DNA of 64,000 nucleotides from Rhizomys pruinosus (GCA_009823505.1 VZQC01000265.1:2050707-2114706), one strand, 5' to 3'. Positions 11,007 through 21,328 are shown, numbered from the stretch's first letter. The notes: generated by a model not told the origin, from the letters alone. Made by a program: numbers and translations.

Positions 11007-12578
11007 CAAGAAGCAGCTGGGTTTTCCAGGAAGAGCAGGCAGTGCAGAGCCAGAATCTGCTGCAGCTCCTTTGCTACCACCAGAGCTCAAGAACTGCATA
11101 GACAACTTGGGAATGAGTGAGAGTGGCCAGGTTCCAGTAAAACGTATTTATAGACACTAACATTTAAATTCTACATCATTTTCAAATGTTACAAAATATT
11201 ATTCTTTTAATTTTTTTTCATAAGTATAAAAACCATTCCTAGCTCACTAGAGCTACAAAAACATGCATGGGGCTGGATTTGGGCTGGTCTGGATTATGAC
11301 ATTTAACTTTTCTGGGAAGTGAGTTAGACAAGGACTGTGGAGAGGGGCAGGTCATCAAGCCTGTTCTGCCCTGGTTTACAGAGGGGTCAGGGAGAAGCAG
11401 AGCTCTGGTGCCTGGTCTGTGTGGCGACCCCCCAGGGTTTGGGGTCGCCTCACACAGTCCCTTTCTATTAGCCCAAGGGCAAGGCTACACCAGTGGAATG
11501 AGGGAGACCCTTTCCAAAATAAACCCTGCACCCAAGGGCCGTGGCTCAGCTTCTGCCTGACTGGGTTCCCAGAGCAGCCCAGCCTCTCCAGGCTGTAGTG
11601 CAGGCATGTGGGATGGGAAGATTGCTTAGGGTCACCACCAGACTTGTGATACTATCAATGCAGCCACTCTGCTTCGGTGCCAAGCCCATGGTGGTTCCAC
11701 TCAGAGTCAAAAGAATTACCTTCTCAGCACCCCTCATCCTCAGGAGAACCCATGGCAAAGAATCCCAGGATTCAAATCCAAACAGCTCATCACGAGGGGT
11801 TTAGTAGTGTCACAACTGGATCCCCTCTGTCTTCCTGGCTGCCAGGAACATGGCAGGCCACAGACCAATTGTCATGCTTGGTAATAGTCATCCCCTGGCC
11901 ATGGGTCACAGATGACATGGCAGTGCCACTTCTGCCCCCTCCCCGTCCTAGCATTGGCCTACATGCACACAGGTGCAGCATGTGGGGGAGGAGCTTCCTC
12001 ACCTCTAGGCAGACAGGAAGCAGACAGAACAGCAACAGGAAGGGGCCACCATCATAGCCCGCCTCTTGTAACCAGACAGGAAGTTCTCCCAGGTCCCAGT
12101 AGCCTGTTAAAGTTTTAAATTTATCAGTGCAGTAGACCATTAACCAGAGCCCTCTTGTTGCCGTGTTGTCTCTTTGGTAACATGAAGTCAACTTGAGTTT
12201 AATAAGCAATGATCTCTCAAGTGGTAGACAGTTCACCATCCACCTGATGCTCAGCACAACTGTGCTCATTGCCTCCATGAGAAGACTGGGCATAGGAAGA
12301 AAGAGAATGGCCCATGCAGTCACATGTCTGCCACCATCTTCTCTAAGTGGAAAATGTTCGTCAGTGTTCATTTTAGGACATGTGGGTGGTGAAATGTCTG
12401 TAATTTCTGTGATGAAAATGCTGGAGTCCTGGGCTCCTTCCTCCAGGCCTCTGCTCCAGTCTGCTTTCTGTGACTTTAACAAAAGCAATGTGGAAGGCAA
12501 GGAGTTGATTTCAGCTGGAGCAAAAACATGGATAAAGGCTTCCTAGCTTGCCCAGTTCATGTTGAACTAGTTTTTATA
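11007..12578. other. No recognised repeat; contains an unrecognised 236-codon ORF
   Basis: No interspersed repeat was recognised. The minus-strand ORF at 11790-12500 (236 codons, starting MPSTLLLLKSQKADW) is the longest outside repeats. It has no domain, no clear transmembrane or signal pattern and no upstream context. A chance ORF is the simplest reading, and a rodent-specific transcript cannot be excluded. Confidence 0.35.
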
Positions 12579-12591
12579 AACAGGACCAACA

Positions 12592-12815
12592 GGGCTGGAG
12601 AGACTGCTCAGTGGTTAAGCACACTGTCTGTTATTGCAGCAGACTTGAGCTCAGCTCCCAGCACCCACATGGCAAATAGTTCACAACTCCAGTTCTGAGG
12701 GATCTCACTCCCTCTTCTGGCCTCCATGAACATTGCATGACACAGAGGTACTTACTTACATGCAGATAAAGCAGTCATACACATAAAATAAGAATAAGTA
12801 AAATTAACTTAAAAC
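12592..12815 (+). mobile_element. B2-family SINE
   Basis: Head GGGCTGGAGAGACTGCTCAG, then CTCAGCTCCCAGCACCCACA, CTCCCTCTTCTGGCCTCCAT and an A-rich tail CATAAAATAAGAATAAGTAA. A probable duplication AAACAGGnACCA flanks it imperfectly near 12579 and 12813. Confidence 0.85.
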
Positions 12816-13082
12816 AGGCAGGACCACCTGCCAGGGAGGGTAGACAGGCCTTCCTACATCAATTAGCAAGCAATAAAATGCCCCACATCAGACACACCCA
12901 CAGGCCCGTCTGATTGAGGTAATTCTGCAACCGAGATTCCTTCAGATAACTCTGGCTGTGTTGACCTGACAGCTGAAGGTAACTAGGAGACCTCACTCAC
13001 CCAACTCATTTTACTGACTGATGGGCTCTTTGTGTGTCAGGAATTGTAACTGTGTGCTGGGACACTCAGAAGCATAAACAGC

Positions 13083-13320
13083 TGATGAAATGGCTCAGTC
13101 AGGACAGTGCTTGCTGCACAAGCTTGAGGACCTGGGTTCTGATCCCCAGGACTCATGGAAAACGCTGGGTGCAGCACACCTATAACCCCAGCACTGGGAA
13201 GCAGAGACAGGAGGGGCTGTGGTGCTCACTGGCTGGCTAGTCTTGCTGAATCGTTGAGCTTCAGATTTAGTGAGAGACCCTGTCTCAAAAACTAAGGTGG
13301 TGGATGATAGAGGAAGACAC
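13083..13320 (+). mobile_element. B4 (ID_B1-type) composite SINE
   Basis: The left part is tRNA/ID-like (GAAATGGCTCAGTCAGGACA, GACCTGGGTTCTGATCCCCA). The middle is B1-like (CACACCTATAACCCCAGCAC, GAGAGACCCTGTCTCAAAAA). The right part reads TCTGACCTTCACATGCATGT and leads into a CA tail. This order defines the B4 family. Confidence 0.85.
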
Positions 13321-13606
13321 TCAACATTGATCTCTGACCTTCACATGCATGTGCATGTTCCTAACCACATGCACACACACATACACACATGTACACACAC
13401 ACACATACACACACATACACACATATACACACATACACACATATACACATGCATACACACATACACACATATACACACATACACACACATACGCATAAAC
13501 ATACATAGACACATACACACACATACACATAAACACACATACACACATATACATGCATACACACATACACACATATACACATACACACATACACACACCA
13601 AATAAA
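13321..13606 (+). repeat. (CACATA)n-rich tract, SINE tail
   Basis: About 240 bases of CA/ACACAT repeats extend from the B4 3' end. Open frames on both strands here (for example poly-His/Thr or poly-Val/Cys) are microsatellite artefacts. Confidence 0.9.
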
Positions 13607-13639
13607 TAATCTCTCACATATTGGATAATCCATTATTCT

Positions 13640-13846
13640 TTTAAGGTTTATTTTATCTTTAATTACGTGTGTCTGTGTCTGTGTCTGGGTATGCGCACAT
13701 GAGTGTGTGTGGCCTCAGAGACCGCAAGAGGCCATCAGATGCCCTGGACCTGGAGTTACAGGCAGTTGTGAGCTCCCTGATGTGGGTGCTGGGAACCAAA
13801 GTTGTGTCCCCTGCAAGAGCTCTTGGCTCCTGAGCTAGCCCTCCAC
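13640..13846 (-). mobile_element. B3/B2-family SINE
   Basis: Reverse orientation: TTTTAAGGTTTATTTTATCT, GACCTGGAGTTACAGGCAGT, GTGAGCTCCCTGATGTGGGT, and a decayed head CTCCTGAGCTAGCCCT. This is the B3-like variant with the AGGCAGTTGTGAGC segment, unlike the B2 copies elsewhere. Confidence 0.75.
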
Positions 13847-13854
13847 TATTCAAT

Positions 13855-14262
13855 CCTGTTTTAAAATACCTTACTTTTTAGAGAAGTCTTAGGTTCACAT
13901 CAGAATTGAGCATAGAGTCCCCAAATTATCTCCTTGCCCATGCACAGCCTCCCCACTCTCAACATCCCCCAGAAGGCCAGTCTACTTGTTACGACTAAGG
14001 CACTTGAGGTGACACATGATCACTCAGAGGGCACTTCTGGTGTTGAGTATTCTATGGACTCTAGTGTCACGCTCTCACCATAACAATGTCCCAGAGGATG
14101 GTTCAAGGCCCTAGGACTTCCCCACGCACAGCTCTGCCATCCACCCCCACCCAGCCCTTGGAGCCCTGATCTTTTACTGCCTTTGCAGTGTTTCTGTGCC
14201 GTCCTGTCAGAACTCTGCAGTGTGTCGTGCTTCAGCCTCTTCTACACAGAACACACATTTTC
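13855..14262 (-). mobile_element. Ancient mammalian L1 fragment (L1M type)
   Basis: The segments GTCTTAGGTTCACATCAGAA, CCATGCACAGCCTCCCCACT, CTCTCAACATCCCCCAGAA and GAGCCCTGATCTTTTACTGC follow the order I recall for old L1M 3' sequence in reverse orientation. It is much older than the L1s at 27-36 and 47-50 kb. Confidence 0.55.
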
Positions 14263-14267
14263 ACAGA

Positions 14268-14510
14268 TGACTCAGTGGGTAAACAGCTCGCTGTACACAG
14301 CGTGAGATTCTGAGTTCAAAGCCAAGGAGCCTGGTGGACTCAGCCATGAACAAGACTCTTCTCAAGGGAGGTAGAAGGAAAAGACCAACACCCAAGGTTG
14401 TCTTCTGCCCTGCATTGATATGAACACACACATAAACACATCATATGCACAGAGAGAGAGAGACAGAGAGAGAGAGAGAGACAGAGACAGAGAGAGAGAG
14501 ATTTTTAAAA
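14268..14510 (+). mobile_element. B4-family SINE with (GA)n tail
   Basis: A decayed tRNA-like head AGATGACTCAGTGGGTAAAC is followed by GAGATTCTGAGTTCAAAGCC, GGTTGTCTTCTGCCCTGCAT and a CA/(GA)n tail at about 14450-14502. Confidence 0.55.
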
Positions 14511-14744
14511 AGGAAGTACATCTTAGTGCATATTGAGGTTGTTAGTGCATCTTGAGGTACACTTGGGTAAAGGTCCTATATTAGATATGTCTTACAGCCT
14601 GTGGACTCTCTTCCTACACACATAATGTTCTATAATCTTTAATTTCTTCTTTTGATGATCTCTATTCTCAATCTTTTTAAAAATGAACATATTTCACTGG
14701 ATTATTGATTGCTGATTATCTTTAAAGGATTAAAAGTTGGGCTC

Positions 14745-14915
14745 TGCGTTAGCTTTCCAGCACTGTGATAAAACACCTGAGGAAGTCAACTTGAGGGAAG
14801 AAATGTTTATTTTAGCTCTTGGTTTCAGAGGCTCCAGTATACGGTCACTTGGCTGTTATTTCTGCACCTTCTATACCACGATGAAGAGCAGAGGGGTGCA
14901 GCTGCTCAGTTCTGA
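14745..14915 (+). mobile_element. URR1-like hAT element, left part
   Basis: GTTAGCTTTCCAGCACTGTG, ATAAAACACCTGAGGAAGTC and AAGAAATGTTTATTTTAGCT fit the rodent URR1-type non-autonomous hAT element (ctgctgtgataaa...atttattttggctc pattern). The purine-rich tract at 14925-15265 separates it from a probable right part. Confidence 0.45.
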
Positions 14916-14924
14916 TGGCCAAGG

Positions 14925-15265
14925 ATGGGAGAGAAAGAAGAGGAAGGGGAGGAGTAAGAAGAGAAGGAGGAGGAGGAAAAGGGAGAAGAGGGGGAGAAAG
15001 AAGAGGAAGGGGAGGAGGAAGAAGAGAAGGAGGAGGAGGAAAAGGGAGAAGAGGGGGAGAAAGAAGAGGAAGGGGAGGAGGAAGAAGAGAAGGGGGAGGA
15101 AGAAGAGAGAGAGGAAAAGGAAGAGGGAGAAGGGGGAGGGGGGAGGGAGAGAGGGTGAAGAGGAGGAAGAGGAGGAGGAGGAAGAAGAGAAAGGAGGGAA
15201 GGAAGGAAAGAAGGTAGAAAGGAAGGAGGGAGGGAGGGAGGGAGGGAGGGAGGGAAGGCAGGCAG
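14925..15265 (+). repeat. Purine-only (GGA)n/(GGGA)n tract
   Basis: About 340 bases almost wholly of A and G, built of AGAAGAGGAAGGGGAGGAGG-like higher units (roughly 60-63 bp apart at about 14933, 14996 and 15059) and ending in (GGGA)n. The Arg/Lys/Glu-rich ORFs here (100-191 codons) come from the tract and are not genes. Confidence 0.9.
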
Positions 15266-15400
15266 GCCAGGGACAGAATGTCCCTTTCAGAGGCAGAGGC
15301 ATACCTCTGTGACGTGATTCTTCCACCTAGGCCAACCTCCTAAAGTTCTGAATAGCACCACCATCTGTGGACCCAGTTTGAGCCTTTGGAGAACTGTCTA
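15266..15400 (+). mobile_element. Probable URR1-like right part
   Basis: The segments GCATACCTCTGTGACGTGAT, TTCTTCCACCTAGGCCAACC and TGAATAGCACCACCATCTGT resemble the distal part of common rodent hAT/URR-like repeats. This suggests that the purine tract expanded inside one element. Confidence 0.35.
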
Positions 15401-15496
15401 GATCCAAGTTAAAACAAGCTAAGGCCAGAAAAGGGGGATTTTACATGTAAGGAATGGGCTATCCGTAGTAACCACAGGAGGCAAAACATACCAGTC

Positions 15497-15547
15497 CTGT
15501 GTGTGCGTGCGTGCATGTGTGTGTGTGTGTGTGCATGTGTGCATGCG

Positions 15548-15580
<33 letters not shown>

Positions 15581-15582
15581 AC
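15497..15582 (+). repeat. (TG)n microsatellite
   Basis: TG/CG dinucleotide run with TGCATGTG interruptions over about 85 bases. Confidence 0.9.
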
Positions 15583-15800
15583 GATGTAGAATATTGGTCT
15601 CTTGTGTTATACGAATCTTGTGTGTGTGTATGTCTGCTCAATACACATATACATGCTGTGCATGCCCTTTTGTAGAGGGCTAGAATCTGGGTAGGCCAAC
15701 ACTGGCTGGAGGTCACACACTAGAAGTGGCTCTGGAGGGTCGAGGCCCATCTGCCTCTGGGGCACTGACCCACACAGGTGCAGTAGTGGAGGGGTTGGGT

Positions 15801-16012
15801 CGGCTGTCTCGTCTGTGTTCAGTTAAAGCCTGCCCTCCCTCTCGGTGTGCTCTGGAGGGGTCCGGATCAGCTGTCCCCTCCTGGCCTCTGTGTCTACTTA
15901 AAGCCTGCCCTCCCTCTCGGTGTGCTCTGGAGGGGTCCGGATCAGCTGTCCCCTCCCGGCCTCTGTGTCTACTTAAAGCCTGCCCTCCCTCTCGGTGTGC
16001 TCTTCCTCTGTG
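15801..16012 (+). repeat. 75-bp tandem repeat, about 2.8 copies
   Basis: AAAGCCTGCCCTCCCTCTCG recurs at 15825, 15900 and 15975, an exact 75-bp period. The second and third units are nearly identical, while the first diverges at its left side. Confidence 0.9.
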
Positions 16013-16655
16013 ACTCTGAAGGTTCCCAGCACTCCGCAGTGACCAGTTTTGAGGCACCAGTGACCATTCAGAGCAAACAGAAGAGCTGAGTGGGACTGAG
16101 GAGTGGAGTGAGGAGAATGGGGGGTACACAGGACAAGCCAAGATGCCGCTATAGCTCCAGGGACAGGTCTTCCTGACCTGCAGCCAAGAGCTACCAGGCC
16201 TTCATGGCTAGCATCCCACAAACCAGCTCATCTCCTTGACCGTGGCATTGAGCTGAACTTCTGTCCTGAGACAGTGGTGGACCAGCCACCGTCCTCACCA
16301 GTGACTGTTCCAGATGACACTCATGCAGAGCTCCTCCCCCAGAGACTGATCTGCAGCAAAGATGAGGACCTGGGCCTGCAGACAGGGCTCCTTCCTCTCC
16401 TTCTCTGTGGGACAGTGTTATTGTGTCATGGGTCTGATGTGAACACTCTTATTCACTCATCCAACATAAAGTTACAGAGTGCCTACTATCTGCAAAATAT
16501 AATCAGGAATCTGGGGTTTCCATGTGAGCAAGGATCAATAGCACTTCTTCACCCAGAAAGTCTACTCTGTGACTGGAAGAGGGGCACGGTCCACAAATCA
16601 ATTCACGTTTCACACAGAACTGCGAGGCAGTGCCAGTGGTGTGACGACACAACTT
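16013..16655. other. Mostly unique; possible MIR/L2 scrap
   Basis: TTATTCACTCATCCAACATA with GAGTGCCTACTATCTGCAAA at about 16449-16497 resembles the widely shared ancient MIR/L2-type pattern. Nothing else was recognised. Confidence 0.35.
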
Positions 16656-16659
16656 GGAA

Positions 16660-16858
16660 GAGTCCCAGGGGCCCCAGGAGGGCCCAACAGGTACCAGGAG
16701 AGCCCAGGAGAGCCCAGAAGAGTGCAAGGAGGGACCAGAAGAGCCCAGGAGAGCCCAGGAGAGCCCAGGAGGGCCCAGGAGAGCCCAGGAGAGTGCAAGG
16801 AAGGACCAGGAGACCCAAAGAGGGACCATGGGGGCCCAGGACACTCCAAGAGGGCCTA
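16660..16858 (+). repeat. 10-bp minisatellite (GAGCCCAGGA)n
   Basis: Tandem GAGCCCAGGA-type decamers with GGGCCCAGGA, GAGTGCAAGG and GGGACCAGAA variants run for about 200 bases. The overlapping ORFs of 79-207 codons on both strands are products of this repeat. Confidence 0.85.
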
Positions 16859-16934
16859 GGAGCAGCACAGCCATTTCTACTTGGCATCTGCAGTTAAACT
16901 GAAGAAGTGTTTTTTGCACTGTTACCCAATAAAA

Positions 16935-17080
16935 TATTTTAGGGGGTTGAGAGTTGAGACAAGGTCTTTTAAGCCCAGTCTGGACTGAAATGCAGCATGT
17001 AGCTGAGGGCGACCATGGATTCCTGCTGTTTCTGCTTCTGCCTTTCATGTGTTTGGATCACAAACATGAGTCATCACAAC
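16935..17080 (-). mobile_element. Old B1-family SINE
   Basis: GTTGAGACAAGGTCTTTTAA, GCCCAGTCTGGACTGAAATG and TTTGGATCACAAACATGAGT match a decayed B1 in reverse orientation. Confidence 0.55.
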
Positions 17081-17089
17081 TGGTTATGT

Positions 17090-17480
17090 ATAACTGTGTG
17101 TGTGTGTGTTACATGTATGTGGTGCAGTGTTTGAGTGTGAGTGTGTGTGTGTGTGTGTGTATATAGATGCATGTACATGAAGAGACCAGAGGAGGACATT
17201 TTTTTTTAGGGGGGGAGTGTTTTTGAGACAGGGTCTCCTGTAGCCCCAGCTGGCCTGGAACTCACTATGTAGACCCTGTTGGCCTTGAATTAACAGAGAT
17301 CTGCCTGTCTCTGTCTCCTGAGTGTTGGGATTAAAAGCGTGTGACACTACGCCCGGTGAGGACATGGGTTTTAAGGAAGGGACCATGCCCTGCTTTATAC
17401 ACTGCTGCTGGGGATTTGAACTCAGCTCCTCACAGCTGTTCAGCAAGCACTCACACCCACGGAGCCGTCCCCACTCCCAG
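17090..17480 (-). mobile_element. B3/B4-like SINE split by a B1
   Basis: The left part is a TG-rich segment plus AGAGACCAGAGGAGGACAT (to 17199). The right part from 17358 is GAGGACATGGGTTTTAAGGA, GCTGGGGATTTGAACTCAGC and CAGCAAGCACTCACACCCAC. The B1 at 17200-17357 lies between them. Confidence 0.7.
17200..17357 (-). mobile_element. B1 SINE
   Basis: Reverse B1: T-rich edge, TTTTTGAGACAGGGTCTCCT, GCTGGCCTGGAACTCACTAT, TGGGATTAAAAGCGTGTGAC, ACTACGCCCGGT. The 8-bp duplication GAGGACAT at 17192-17199 and 17358-17365 proves it inserted into the surrounding SINE. Confidence 0.92.
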
Positions 17481-18185
17481 CTCCCCTAAAACTGTTTTAG
17501 TGTCCTTCAAAGCAAATCAGTATTTTACAGACACAATTGCTTTCCCTGTCTGTTTTCTCTCCAGAGACTTTGCCTTCTCTAAAAGCCCAGCATCTTCCCT
17601 GTGACAAAGCAGGTCTGGTTCTCCACTGGCTGCAGGTCGGAAGGAGGACTAGACAAGAGCCCAGCACCCTCCCCACACCAACTGCTCACTTAACATGGAA
17701 GCTGGAGGGGGGTCTTCCCATGTGCCCCCAGCTTCTCACAGGAGCTTTGTCCCTGACAGAAAGGCAGAGTCATTGTCCCCTGGGCTGCACTATGAAGAAA
17801 ATAACCCAGGACACTGTCCCGGGTCAGAGCCGCTTAGCCACTCTCCTGACTTGTGTGCAGTCCGCAGTACACAGCCTGGCCTCCTACTTCCCCATTTCTG
17901 TCCTTGTCCCTTCTTGGAGCTCTGGCATCTCTCCCCTGGATATTCCCACCTCCTACCTGAGCTCCTGGACCCCCGAGTCACACCCTGCACTCCCTCCTCT
18001 GGCTGCAACCCACGTCAGCCCCTCCAGCTCCCACAGGGCAGCCAAGGTTCCGGGCCCAACATCCCTGAGGCCTCCCAGTATCTAGAAGCAAAGGTGTCCT
18101 CCAGACTCTAGTGGGCAACAGGGCCAGGTCTGTACAAATGCCACCCCTACACCCTGAGGGCAGTTCACCCTGTGTGAAAGCTTTC
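17481..18185. other. No recognised feature
   Basis: Unique sequence with Pro/Ser-rich open frames (to 182 codons at 17537-18085). They have no recognisable domain and are not called as genes. Confidence 0.4.
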
Positions 18186-18340
18186 AAAATGCCTGGGTTC
18201 AAGTCCCAGTGCTGTTGGCTTGGAGTTCTGTGGCCTTGATGCTTCTGGCTTGTGACCTTGGCAAGTCTATAGACCTGTCTGAACTTGAAGTTCTCCTGAA
18301 GTGGAGACATGGTGTAAGTTCTGAGAATCTGTAGAAAGAG
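18186..18340 (+). repeat. MIR SINE
   Basis: GCCTGGGTTCAAGTCCCAGT, CTGTGGCCTTGATGC, TTGTGACCTTGGCAAGTCTA and CTCCTGAAGTGGAGACATGG follow the MIR consensus order, including the tRNA-like box B and the CORE region. Confidence 0.8.
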
Positions 18341-19282
18341 AAGGGTGTAGGTTGCTCTCTCCCCCGTGCTAAGGCTTGCCGCAGAGGACATGCTCTCACA
18401 GACACACATGCTCCCCACACACTCGGTGGGCAGCACAGTGACCACGCACAGAGCTGCGTCCGGAGAAAACATCATGGTGTATTTTCTCCCCCCTACTGTC
18501 ACTCCCTTCCTGTGGCTCCCATTCTCTAAAATGGGCAAAAGTGAGCTGAGTCTGCCAGGGACCCTCTAGGACTCCATCCCATGCAGCCATGCAGTGCTGC
18601 TTCTTGGGAAGGAGACTCTGGTGTCTGAATTTCATGCCCTGGCACAAGTCAGCCTCGGCTCCATAGCCCCCAAGCCCAGTGGTGAAGCCTGAGGGAGGGG
18701 AATGGGTAAGGTGAGCTGGCCAGCTTCCTGCTGAGGAGAGGCTGAGCTCCCTGCTGGCAGTGAAGTCCCAGGCCCAGCCCTGTGCAGGTGTCAGGGGACA
18801 CGGTTCAGCCCTCCCCTGCTCCACCCACTCTGGATCTGGCCTGGATGAGCTGCCTCCCAGCCCCAGGGATTCCTGGGAGGGGTGTGAAGCACTGCACGTC
18901 CAGATGAGGGTGTGCCTGTCAGGACCAGTGCCCTCCTAGGTTATTAGCTTTGTGGCTGTCCCCAGCTCCAGCCCAGGAAACCAGCTGCATAACAGGCCCA
19001 CAGAGCCAGCCTCCCAGCCTCAGCGCTGGGGTGCAGCACGGTTTCAGGCCACCAGCTGAGGACTCTGTGGGATTCTAAAACTGAACCCAAATCATGGCCT
19101 GCTCTTCCAGGAGCTGTGTCAGGAAGAGAAATAGTCTCTAATTCTATCCCAGTGCTCCTGGAAAGGACTGACCTGGGTGGGTCTCCCAGCTCTCTGCATG
19201 GGAACTTTCAACATAGGCCTGTCAGCCTGTCCCTGGGGACCTGGGCCAGGAGCTGTACAGAAGGCACCAGTCTCCTAACTGG
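18341..19282. other. No recognised feature
   Basis: GC-rich unique sequence. No repeat family or exon was recognised. It could hold conserved non-coding sequence, but reading alone does not show it. Confidence 0.4.
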
Positions 19283-19479
19283 GGAAACGTATCAGTAAAG
19301 CACTAGCCCAGCATGAAACCTTGGCTTAGTCCTCAGCACCATGTAAGCAGGTTCTCTGGAGTAACCTTGTTACCCCAGCACTCTGGGGGTCAGGGCAGGA
19401 AGGAGCAGAAGTTGAAGTCACCTCAGGTAGATGACTCCTTTGGGGCCAACCTGGGATACAGCAGACCTTGTCTTTAAAA
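19283..19479 (+). mobile_element. ID_B1 (B4-family) composite SINE
   Basis: An ID-like head (AGTAAAGCACTAGCCCAGCA, TGGCTTAGTCCTCAGCACCA) is fused to a B1-like body (GTTACCCCAGCACTCTGGGG, GCCAACCTGGGATACAGCAG, ACCTTGTCTTTAAAAAA). The A-rich end served as the target for the B1 at 19492. Confidence 0.75.
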
Positions 19480-19491
19480 AAGAGGTGTCCA

Positions 19492-19656
19492 GCCGGGCAT
19501 GGTGGCGCACGCCTTTAATCCTAGCACTTGGGAGGCAGAGGCAGGCAGATCTTTGTGAGTTCAAGGCCAGCCTGGTCTACATAGTGAGTTCCAGGACAGC
19601 TGGAGCTACAGAGAGACCCTGTCTCAAAAAGACCAAAAAAAAAAAAAAAAAAAAAA
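19492..19656 (+). mobile_element. B1 SINE, young
   Basis: Well-preserved B1: GCCGGGCATGGTGGCGCACG, CAGGCAGATCTTTGTGAGTT, CAGCCTGGTCTACATAGTGA, a GAGACCCTGTCTCAAAAAGA end and an uninterrupted A-tail of more than 20 bases. The duplication AAGAGGTGTCC occurs at 19480-19490 and at about 19657-19668. Confidence 0.95.
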
Positions 19657-19669
19657 AAGAGGTGTCCCT

Positions 19670-20090
19670 TCCACTCTCCCAGCAATGTTCTTGAACTTCA
19701 TCTAAAGGTGGCACACAGTGGAGTGTCTTCTCAGCCTTCGTCCCACAGCCGGGACACAGTCTCTCTCTGGAAAAGGAGCTTCCTTCTGCTCTGAGGCCCC
19801 CTACCCCATGCTCGGGCCGTGGAGGTTCTTGACTGCAGGGGAAGGGCCTGTAGGGAGTTTACTAACTCCTACACTTGCTGACCAAGTCCAGCTTCCAGAG
19901 GCCCCCGTGGGCCTCTACTCAGGCTGTTTCCTCCATCAGCAACCAGGACAACAACCAAGGATCTGTGGTCACTTCACCTGTCCCTGACTCCCCCATACAC
20001 GTACTGTTCCTCACAGCAGTACCAGGGTGACTCAGAGCAATGCCCTCATCACAGGACCCTTGACTGAAACAGGCCTTTAAAGTTCTTTTG
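19670..20090. other. No recognised feature
   Basis: Unique sequence immediately left of the CArG-box match. No repeats were recognised. Confidence 0.4.
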
Positions 20091-20100
20091 CCATATAAGG
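20091..20100 (+). promoter_or_regulatory. Perfect CArG box
   Basis: CCATATAAGG satisfies CC(A/T)6GG, the binding site of serum response factor. The match is exact, but such sites occur by chance and no promoter is evident beside it. Confidence 0.3.
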
Positions 20101-20424
20101 TAACTCTCAGTTATGGGGGAGGACACAGGCATCTGTTTAGGGGAGAGGCATGGACACGTTGCAACTGCTCCTCGGGCCACTGGGAGCACCCTTCCCTGGC
20201 CATGTGACTACCTCTGCAGATGCCCCATGGCCCACATGGGCGGGCCCAGTGAGGGTCCCCAAGGCTTTGCTAACTCTGAAGAAATTGGCTTTACCTCTCT
20301 CGGGCCCTGTTGCCCTGGGGGCAAAGCCAGAAGCGACTCAGGAGCCTGCTCTGTGACTTCTTGGGGACAGTGTGCTGGACCCCGAGGACAGCAGGAGAGG
20401 AAGCCAACCAGGCTGTGTGCAACG

Positions 20425-20610
20425 TACAGGCACAAAACACACAAACATGCATGTGCACACATGTAGACACAAGCATGTGCATATATGTGCACAGATGTAT
20501 ACATAGACACACCACATGCTACCTGCAAACACACACAAATACAAATAAATACACAAGTTCATATGAACATACACAAATACTTGCACTCATATACACTCCA
20601 TATACATACA
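20425..20610 (+). repeat. CA-rich tract
   Basis: Degenerate CACAAACATG/ACACATGTAG-type CA sequence over about 185 bases. No intact SINE is recognisable at its left side. Confidence 0.75.
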
Positions 20611-21328
20611 CACGCTATTCTGGACAGTGAATAATCTTCGCAGTGCTTTGATCTAGCCTTGCCTGCAACCTACAAGCCATCTGCATTTTACTTATGTGAA
20701 CCACTGTATGTCCCTGTGACTAGAGACCACTGGAGTTAGGCTCTGACACTGGATGGAAAGAAGACTTGGAGACATGTGCCTATGATTCCGTTCACCTAAA
20801 GACTCCGGAGCCCAGAAGGCTAGCTCCACTGTTGTAGCATGCCCCTCTTCCTCACCCGTGGAGCTCTCCAGGGTGGTCCTGGGCCTCTGGTTCTGGACCA
20901 CCGCGGTTGATCCTCCCTCCCACCATAGTGGGCTTCCTGCTCTGGGGTCCTGGGATTCCCCCACTGAACCCCAGCAGTCACGCAGGTGAGGGCCTGGCTC
21001 CTGCTTTTACTTATCTTTCCTTCCACAGCTCCACCACAGCAGGGCTGGTAGGAAGGGTGCTGTCATTTCCCGGCTCCCACCTGGTGCCCAAATCAGCTTC
21101 TGTACAGGTCCCTGCTATGAGGATGGCTCCTGCCGCTTCACAGTGCAGAACACGAGGCTCTGATGGCTGTGCATGGCCCCTGCCTGGGTCTGCTCCGAGT
21201 GATGGCTCTACCTGAAGGCCTGCTGGAGACAGTGCCTAAGGCTCCCGGCCTCCTCCTAGGAAGGCCTGTCTGGGGGATGGAGCTCTTGCCGGTGCCTAGG
21301 ACAGCCCCACCAGTTCCCAGGCCAGGGC
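20611..21328. other. No recognised feature
   Basis: Unique sequence. ORFs on both strands are short and motif-free. Confidence 0.4.

Noticed and set aside
14737..15312. 191-codon Arg/Lys/Glu-rich ORF
   Set aside because: The charged composition comes from the homopurine tract, and its ends lie in transposon-like sequence.
17537..18111. 182- and 138-codon Pro/Ser-rich ORFs as an exon
   Set aside because: Two overlapping plus frames are open because the sequence is GC- and C-rich. No domain or consistent splice signals were seen.
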